Part shown: in pieces, positions 7,148-11,392 of the stretch
How the letters are laid out: every line of letters begins with the position of its first letter
Position numbering within the stretch: the stretch's first letter is position 1
NCBI GenBank assembly: GCA_963661545.1
Contig: CAVLCU010000082.1
Span: 1 to 11,392, forward strand
Direction: 5' to 3'
DNA: 11,392 nt
Source: Scatomonas sp963661545
GTDB taxonomy: Bacteria > Bacillota > Clostridia > Lachnospirales > Lachnospiraceae
Position numbers and translations under genes: made by a program
Notes under the pieces: model-generated
The model's input: the letters and a program-made list of their open reading frames with translations, nothing else
What the model was told of the DNA's origin: nothing
The model's database searches: none

Positions 7148-7177
7148 ATGGTTTGGGTCTTGTAAGACCCAAACCAT
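7148..7177. repeat. Perfect 14-bp inverted repeat in the operon spacer
   Basis: Two arms of 14 bases (7148-7161 and 7164-7177, core TTTGGGTCTT) are separated by 2 bases, which in RNA would give a long stem closed by a tight loop. It sits just past the stop of UroD-like protein A and before protein B. Neither side carries a T-tract, so it is not a standard terminator. A role in mRNA processing, 3'-end protection or partial attenuation between the two genes is more likely. Confidence 0.6.
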
Positions 7178-7187
7178 ACTCTCCGCT

Positions 7188-8210
7188 TTACTTGTAAAAG
7201 TTGTCGCCGTATTTGTATACTTCATCAAATACGACTCCATTTCTCCGCATAATTTCCTGATCGTCCACGGGTCCCAGATAACCGCCGCACCAGCAAAAGC
7301 CCCCGCCCACGGCATAGGTATCCATGGTATCACGAACGGATTGACGAATCTCTTCATCGGTCACATCCGGCGACATGAGACGGCCGCGGGCATCCCAGGC
7401 TCCCATCAGCACCAGCTTGTTGCCGAACTTCTCCTGAACCGCCTTCAGATCATTGCAAGTCTGAGCCGGATCCCAGGCCTTGACCCCGATATTGACCAGG
7501 TCATCCATGAATACCTCTGCACGTCCGCAATTGTGCATGGTAATGGGAATCCCCGCATCCCTGCCAAACTTGGCCTGCCTGTCGTGGAAAGGCAGAACCA
7601 GATCATGATACATTTCCTTGGAGATAAAGGGAGCCCGCCAGGCAGCCGTATCATCCATCAAGGTCAAAACATCCGGCTGCACATAAGGCCAGATCTGCCG
7701 GGTGACCTCTGTATAGAAATCACACATGTAGTCAAAGAGGGCAAGAACCTCTTCCGGTTCCTCACTCATGGCACACAGGCCCTCGGTAAAGCCCATGAAA
7801 GCCATCAGATTCTGGAAATAACCTACATGAAGATTCAGGGCAATGGCCGTGTCCTCCCGGTTAACACCCATCTGGTAGAAGCCCTCCAGCTGCTTCTTGG
7901 CCATGGCTTCCCAGTCAATCCCCTCCAAAGAGGGAGCCTTGATCACATCCCGCCAATGACGGATATCATCCAGGATAAAATTACCGGGTTCCGGAAGCAG
8001 GGCGTTGCCGGTCTCATAGGTAGGAACATAATTCACGCCCCAGCAATCCTTGCCGCCCCCCTTAAAACGAAATTCACTAAGAATCAGGGGTTCCAGCATA
8101 CAGGAGGTACAGGGTCTGGTCTGCCCGGGCATGGGACCAAAGCTATAGACCGGAACCCACTCGGGCTGCTCCCCCCGAAGTGTCATCAAATAATTCTCTT
8201 TTTCTGTCAT
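7188..8210 (-). CDS. UroD/MtaA-superfamily protein A, 340 aa
   Basis: First of the three UroD-fold proteins, directly after the transporter (19 bases). Seen: a typical start (ENYLMTLRGEQPEWVPVY, residues 5-22), MDDTAAW at 185-191 in place of the YHDDWG of proteins B and C, H-N-C at 226-228, and C306/C308 in a GGFCWCGG loop. The His-x-Cys...Cys set is that of zinc-dependent MtaA-like methyltransferases. A CTSC pair at 34-37 near the N-terminus is an extra feature. By these motifs it is the most distant of the three, so the genes are old paralogues or separately acquired rather than a recent tandem duplication. The SD AGGAAGGG lies six bases before the ATG. The substrate is unknown; decarboxylase or lyase activity remains possible. 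Confidence 0.92.
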   Translation of the reverse strand: MTEKENYLMTLRGEQPEWVPVYSFGPMPGQTRPCTSCMLEPLILSEFRFKGGGKDCWGVNYVPTYETGNALLPEPGNFILDDIRHWRDVIKAPSLEGIDWEAMAKKQLEGFYQMGVNREDTAIALNLHVGYFQNLMAFMGFTEGLCAMSEEPEEVLALFDYMCDFYTEVTRQIWPYVQPDVLTLMDDTAAWRAPFISKEMYHDLVLPFHDRQAKFGRDAGIPITMHNCGRAEVFMDDLVNIGVKAWDPAQTCNDLKAVQEKFGNKLVLMGAWDARGRLMSPDVTDEEIRQSVRDTMDTYAVGGGFCWCGGYLGPVDDQEIMRRNGVVFDEVYKYGDNFYK

Positions 8211-8229
8211 AGAAATCCCTTCCTATTCT

Positions 8230-9636
8230 TTACTTTTCTTCGATTCCTCCGGGAGCCGGTCCCTGAAGTCCTGCTCTTTTGGCATTCTCTGCCGCATATT
8301 TAGCTGCATCTGCATCGGTAATCTTATACCCAACCTGCATAATCAAAGCACCAATCAGAACCAGAACCGCCGGAATGATAGCCAGAAGAAGCATGAAGTT
8401 TCTCTGGAAGGTGGGATCTACCGCAATGCCTGCATAGTAACCGATGGCTGCCAATCCATAGGTAGCAACGGCGCCTCCCAGCATCATACCGATCTTCATA
8501 GGAACAGAATACATGGTGATAGCAATGACTCTGGTGTCCTTGCCCGTCTTGTAGAGGTGATATTCTCCACAGTCAACGAAATAGTTTACTCCAAAAGTGG
8601 TAAAGAGGTAAACGGCTGCACCGCCGATGGCTCCAAATACCGTATACAGAATCCAATTGCCGCCAACGGGATAAACCAGAGCATAGGCTGCGGCATAGAT
8701 CACCAGGGCTGCCACAAAGGCACGCTTTTTGCCCAGCTTTCCTCCCAACTTGGGCATGACAAGAGAGGCCAGGAAGCCGGCAACCATGACAACCGTACTG
8801 CTCACAGACATCTTCATATAATCGCCTACGATGTACATAAAATAGTAGGTAGCCAGACCCTGGATGGTATAAAGGCCGATATAATAAATGGTTAAGGCCA
8901 GAAATACTACCAGAAGCTGCTTATTCTGTACCACAGACTGCACCATGTCTTTCAAGGTCACTGTGGACATGGGCATTCCCTTGTCTCCCCGCTTGCCGGA
9001 GGGATCACAATCCTTGCACAGATTGGAAACCATCTGGCAGCCAAAGATATAAGGAATGGCAAATACCACGGCCACCACCAGGTAAGCATGAGCAGGACCT
9101 ACGATAGGAGCCAGAACCGTCACAAGAGGAATGGTGGCCGCACAGGTAATCAGCATGGCCACGCACATGAACTGGGCACCTCGAGCGCTCAAACGATTCC
9201 TGTCATCCAGATTGGCACCTGCCAGAGCCGGTCCCAGGGCGTAATAGGCATTGGTCGTAAAGCTCATGCCTGCATTCATGAGAATATAACCCACGAAGGA
9301 GACGGCGATCCGGAAGGTAAGAGGCCATTCTGAGGTATCAAAGAAGGTACATACCAGGGAGAAGATGATCACCCAGCGAAATACAAGGAGCCAGGACCGG
9401 TACTTGCCCCAGGGCATCCTGGCCTTCTCAATAATGCCTCCGCATATGATGCCGATGATCAGATCCAGGAAGCGGGCCACCAGAAGGGTAGTGGCAACCA
9501 TGGCAGTGGGTATCCCCACCATATCGGTCATAAAAATAGTTACAAAGGTCATCTGCACCATAGCTGCAAGTGACGAGGTCAGTAGATAAAATCCATATTT
9601 ATTGACCTGTGAAGAGCTCAAACGTTTGTCGTTCAT
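8230..9636 (-). CDS. GPH-family (MelB-like) cation symporter, 468 aa
   Basis: Inner-membrane secondary transporter of the glycoside-pentoside-hexuronide:cation symporter family within the MFS, with about 12 predicted hydrophobic helices. Seen: the N-terminal LSSSQVNKYGFY start; ARFLD in helix 2, whose Asp (residue 58) matches the cation-site Asp region of MelB; the following GGIIEKARMPWGKYRSW loop, a variant of the DxTxxxWGxxRP motif between helices 2 and 3; and a basic, hydrophilic C-terminal tail. An upstream in-frame ATG (9657) exists, but AAAGGGGGA lies inside those codons, six bases before the ATG at 9636, which I take as the start. It is first in the operon and divergent from the PucR regulator. 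It probably imports the locus substrate, which need not be a sugar because no glycosidase or sugar kinase is present. Confidence 0.93.
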   Translation of the reverse strand: MNDKRLSSSQVNKYGFYLLTSSLAAMVQMTFVTIFMTDMVGIPTAMVATTLLVARFLDLIIGIICGGIIEKARMPWGKYRSWLLVFRWVIIFSLVCTFFDTSEWPLTFRIAVSFVGYILMNAGMSFTTNAYYALGPALAGANLDDRNRLSARGAQFMCVAMLITCAATIPLVTVLAPIVGPAHAYLVVAVVFAIPYIFGCQMVSNLCKDCDPSGKRGDKGMPMSTVTLKDMVQSVVQNKQLLVVFLALTIYYIGLYTIQGLATYYFMYIVGDYMKMSVSSTVVMVAGFLASLVMPKLGGKLGKKRAFVAALVIYAAAYALVYPVGGNWILYTVFGAIGGAAVYLFTTFGVNYFVDCGEYHLYKTGKDTRVIAITMYSVPMKIGMMLGGAVATYGLAAIGYYAGIAVDPTFQRNFMLLLAIIPAVLVLIGALIMQVGYKITDADAAKYAAENAKRAGLQGPAPGGIEEK

Positions 9637-9858
9637 ATAAAGTCCCCCTTTACACATTTTAGTCTTGGTTCGCTCTCTATATCCATTCTAGCAAAGGCTC
9701 CTCCTCCCCACTATGTATGGGCCGCACAAGATTAGACAGGGGAAGAGCGGCAAATTTTGTCTATTCACAATGAACAAAAAAATCCATTTTTCTGCGGTCA
9801 TTTTTTGTATTTTGTGTTAAAATGGGATGTGTGATTTTATAGAGTAGGAGAACCCAAG
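9637..9858. promoter_or_regulatory. Divergent control region, transporter operon / PucR gene
   Basis: The two start codons are 222 bases apart, so both promoters and a shared operator should lie here. For the plus-strand regulator a TAAAAT -10 is at 9818-9823 in a T-rich tract, with a poor -35; AGGAG precedes its ATG by about eight bases. For the minus-strand transporter a TAGAAT lies near 9687-9692, again without a clear -35. Symmetry elements are TTCA-CAA-TGAA (9764-9774) and CAAA-T-TTTG (9751-9759). The 14-mer AAATTTTGTCTATT (9752-9765) recurs with one mismatch at 4819-4832, in the promoter region of the GRE operon. Confidence 0.5.
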
Positions 9859-11328
9859 ATGAAATTAAGCATGTGGATGATTGCGAATTACCTGACTTCC
9901 TTTGATCTGGAATTAAAAATAGACAACAATGCCCCGGTCATTCTAAACAGTGCCCGAAGAGCCTATGCCACCAACTGCGTCCATGTCTATCAGGGGAAGG
10001 ATTCCCAGGGAAGGGATTGCGTGGTATGTAACGGGGAAGGGAATCTGATTTTTATCCATGGTATGGATGAAACCCAGGCCTTTGAGATCGTCCAGGGCGG
10101 CTTTGATTTCTACGAGGACTGGCTGGACCGCATCACTCAGGCAGCCCAGGATGGGGATTTTCAGCGGGTCATCGACCAGGCCTGGAAGGTCTTCCACAAC
10201 CCCTTGCTTCTCCTCAACGGCAATAGCAAGCTTTTGGGAATGACCAAGCAATACGATATGGAGAGCATGGATGCGGAATGGCGCTATCTGAAGAAATATG
10301 GCTATTCCTCCCTCAATAGCATTCATTCTCTCCGTAACGAACCCAATGCTTCCGACCTGCAGCTTAGCGGAAGCCGCTCCTATCATCCTTCCCAGGGGGA
10401 CCGCATGAACTATGGGGGCATTACCTGCGGACTTGTGCTGGGGGACGTATACTGCGGGAGGTTAATCCTCTTTTCCAAGGAAAGAGCCTTGAATCCCGGA
10501 GACTACCAGCTGCTGGATAAAATAGCCTCTGTCCTCCTGCCCTGCATCAACCAATGTCGGTCTGAGGCAGTGATGGCGGCATACAACGGCAATGTATTCT
10601 ATAACCTCCTCTTTGGAAAGCTCTATGAGGAAAGTGCCCTGGATCTGCAGCTGACCTACCAGCAGTGGAAGCGGGAGGATTCCTATTATCTGACCCTGTT
10701 TCATCTGACCACCTCGGAGGATGCCAAGGCCTTCGATGGTGCGCTCAATCTTCTGATGCGGACCATCCTGCAGCGTTTTTCCCAATGCGTGGTTCTAAAG
10801 CGCACCCCCGGGATCCTGATCCTGTCCAACCGAGACCTATCTATGGATGCTGGATTCCTGCAATTTCTGCATGCCTTGTCCGCCAGCAATCCCATCCAGG
10901 TGGGTTTTAGTCTGCCCTGCGACGGTATTACCCATGCAGCCCAGCTCTATAACCAGGCTGAGGCAGCCTTGCATTATGGCAATCTGCGCCATCCCAGGAA
11001 TATTTCCTTTCATTTCTACCAATATGCCGTGGATTTCATCCTGTCCTCCAACTCATCCGGCGACCGCCTCAATGCCATCTGTCCGCCCATCCGCCATCTC
11101 TACCAGCTGAAGAAGGAACGGGGAGACGAATTATATGACACCCTCAAATGCTACCTGGACTGCGAACGATCTGTGTCAAAGGCTTCCTCCGCCCTTTATA
11201 CCCATCGCAATACCGTCATGTATCGAATCCGCAAGATTCAGGAAACCCTGAAAAGCAGCCTGGATGATGTCTATACCAGAGACTATGTGCGCCTGTCCAT
11301 GCGGCTTCTGGAGTTATACGATCGCTAA
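9859..11328 (+). CDS. PucR/CdaR-family transcriptional regulator, 489 aa
   Basis: DNA-binding regulator, probably an activator, for the neighbouring operons. Seen: a C-terminal helix-turn-helix of the PucR type at about 432-489, with the hallmark THRNTVMYRIRKI at 448-460. A CdaR/GGDEF-like central region lies at about 240-375 without catalytic GGDEF residues. The N-terminal sensory part (about 1-230, starting MKLSMWMIANYL) includes a GAF/PAS-like stretch and is where a ligand would bind. AGGAG lies about eight bases upstream of the ATG. It is transcribed divergently from the transporter operon, the usual layout for a local regulator, and shares the 222-base control region. PucR relatives respond to small metabolites (purine breakdown products, sugar acids, proline in other members); the effector here is unknown. 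No terminator is visible before the intron-like sequence that follows. Confidence 0.92.
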   Translation: MKLSMWMIANYLTSFDLELKIDNNAPVILNSARRAYATNCVHVYQGKDSQGRDCVVCNGEGNLIFIHGMDETQAFEIVQGGFDFYEDWLDRITQAAQDGDFQRVIDQAWKVFHNPLLLLNGNSKLLGMTKQYDMESMDAEWRYLKKYGYSSLNSIHSLRNEPNASDLQLSGSRSYHPSQGDRMNYGGITCGLVLGDVYCGRLILFSKERALNPGDYQLLDKIASVLLPCINQCRSEAVMAAYNGNVFYNLLFGKLYEESALDLQLTYQQWKREDSYYLTLFHLTTSEDAKAFDGALNLLMRTILQRFSQCVVLKRTPGILILSNRDLSMDAGFLQFLHALSASNPIQVGFSLPCDGITHAAQLYNQAEAALHYGNLRHPRNISFHFYQYAVDFILSSNSSGDRLNAICPPIRHLYQLKKERGDELYDTLKCYLDCERSVSKASSALYTHRNTVMYRIRKIQETLKSSLDDVYTRDYVRLSMRLLELYDR

Positions 11329-11337
11329 CAGCTTATG

Positions 11338-11392
11338 ATCGAGTAGGAGGCGGTGACTAACCGCCGTCCTCTCACAGCACCGTACGTACCGT
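11338..11392 (-). mobile_element. 3' end of a group II intron (partial domain V, domain VI), cut by the window edge
   Basis: Read on the minus strand, the terminal 55 bases run CGTACGGTGC, then GTGAGAGG, a stem GGCGGT-TAGTC-ACCGCC, and CCTACTCGAT. This matches my memory of the conserved 3' end of bacterial group II introns: the 3' strand of domain V, then domain VI. In domain VI, GAG pairs with CTC and AGG with CCT, leaving one bulged A (complement of 11344) seven bases from the end, where the lariat branch-point adenosine should be. The 3' splice boundary would be at 11338, ten bases from the regulator's stop codon. The intron points toward the regulator's 3' end, antisense to it. Its body and any reverse transcriptase lie outside the window. 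Confidence 0.65.

Noticed and set aside
4992..8210. Reading the three UroD-like genes as haem biosynthesis (hemE)
   Set aside because: They carry His-x-Cys-type putative metal motifs that true uroporphyrinogen decarboxylase lacks, come in three divergent copies, and no tetrapyrrole genes are nearby.
7341..8303. 320-codon open frame on the plus strand, antisense to UroD-like protein A and the transporter end
   Set aside because: It crosses the boundary of two well-supported minus-strand genes and encodes nothing recognisable.

Overview
The window looks like chromosomal DNA of an anaerobic Firmicute of the class Clostridia, most likely a Lachnospiraceae-type gut organism. The grounds are an oxygen-sensitive glycyl radical enzyme with its activase, strong AGGAGG-type ribosome binding sites, a PucR/CdaR regulator of the kind common in that family, and moderate GC coding sequence with AT-rich spacers. 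The species cannot be fixed from sequence alone.

Layout, left to right. Positions 1-284 hold no convincing gene, only small ORFs and weak inverted repeats. Positions 285-4665 are one minus-strand operon, read right to left: an ornithine cyclodeaminase/mu-crystallin-family oxidoreductase (4665-3616), a glycyl radical enzyme (GRE; 3604-1229) and its radical-SAM activase (1199-285). A 326-base spacer (4666-4991) holds this operon's promoter and leader, with a consensus -10, palindromes and a GNRA-loop hairpin. It also holds a perfect 19-bp terminator hairpin that ends the next operon. Positions 4992-9636 are a second minus-strand operon: a GPH-type cation symporter followed by three different uroporphyrinogen-decarboxylase-superfamily (UroD/MtaA-like) proteins. 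A divergent promoter region separates it from a plus-strand PucR-family regulator (9859-11328). The last 55 bases look like the 3' end (part of domain V, then domain VI) of a minus-strand group II intron abutting the regulator gene.

The locus reads as a regulated anaerobic catabolic island. An imported small molecule would be handled by UroD-like enzymes, which carry MtaA-type His-x-Cys...Cys putative zinc ligands and so suggest methyl transfer. It would also be handled by a GRE whose active site keeps the Cys-x-Glu pair but lacks the Trp-His-Asp of diol dehydratase and choline lyase, and by an NAD(P)-dependent enzyme of the imine/amino-acid type. The window has no corrinoid protein, no corrinoid reactivase and no microcompartment shell gene. 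The substrate is unknown. The combination of GRE, OCD-family enzyme, three UroD-like proteins, GPH transporter and PucR regulator matches no pathway I can name and is the main candidate for an undescribed system.
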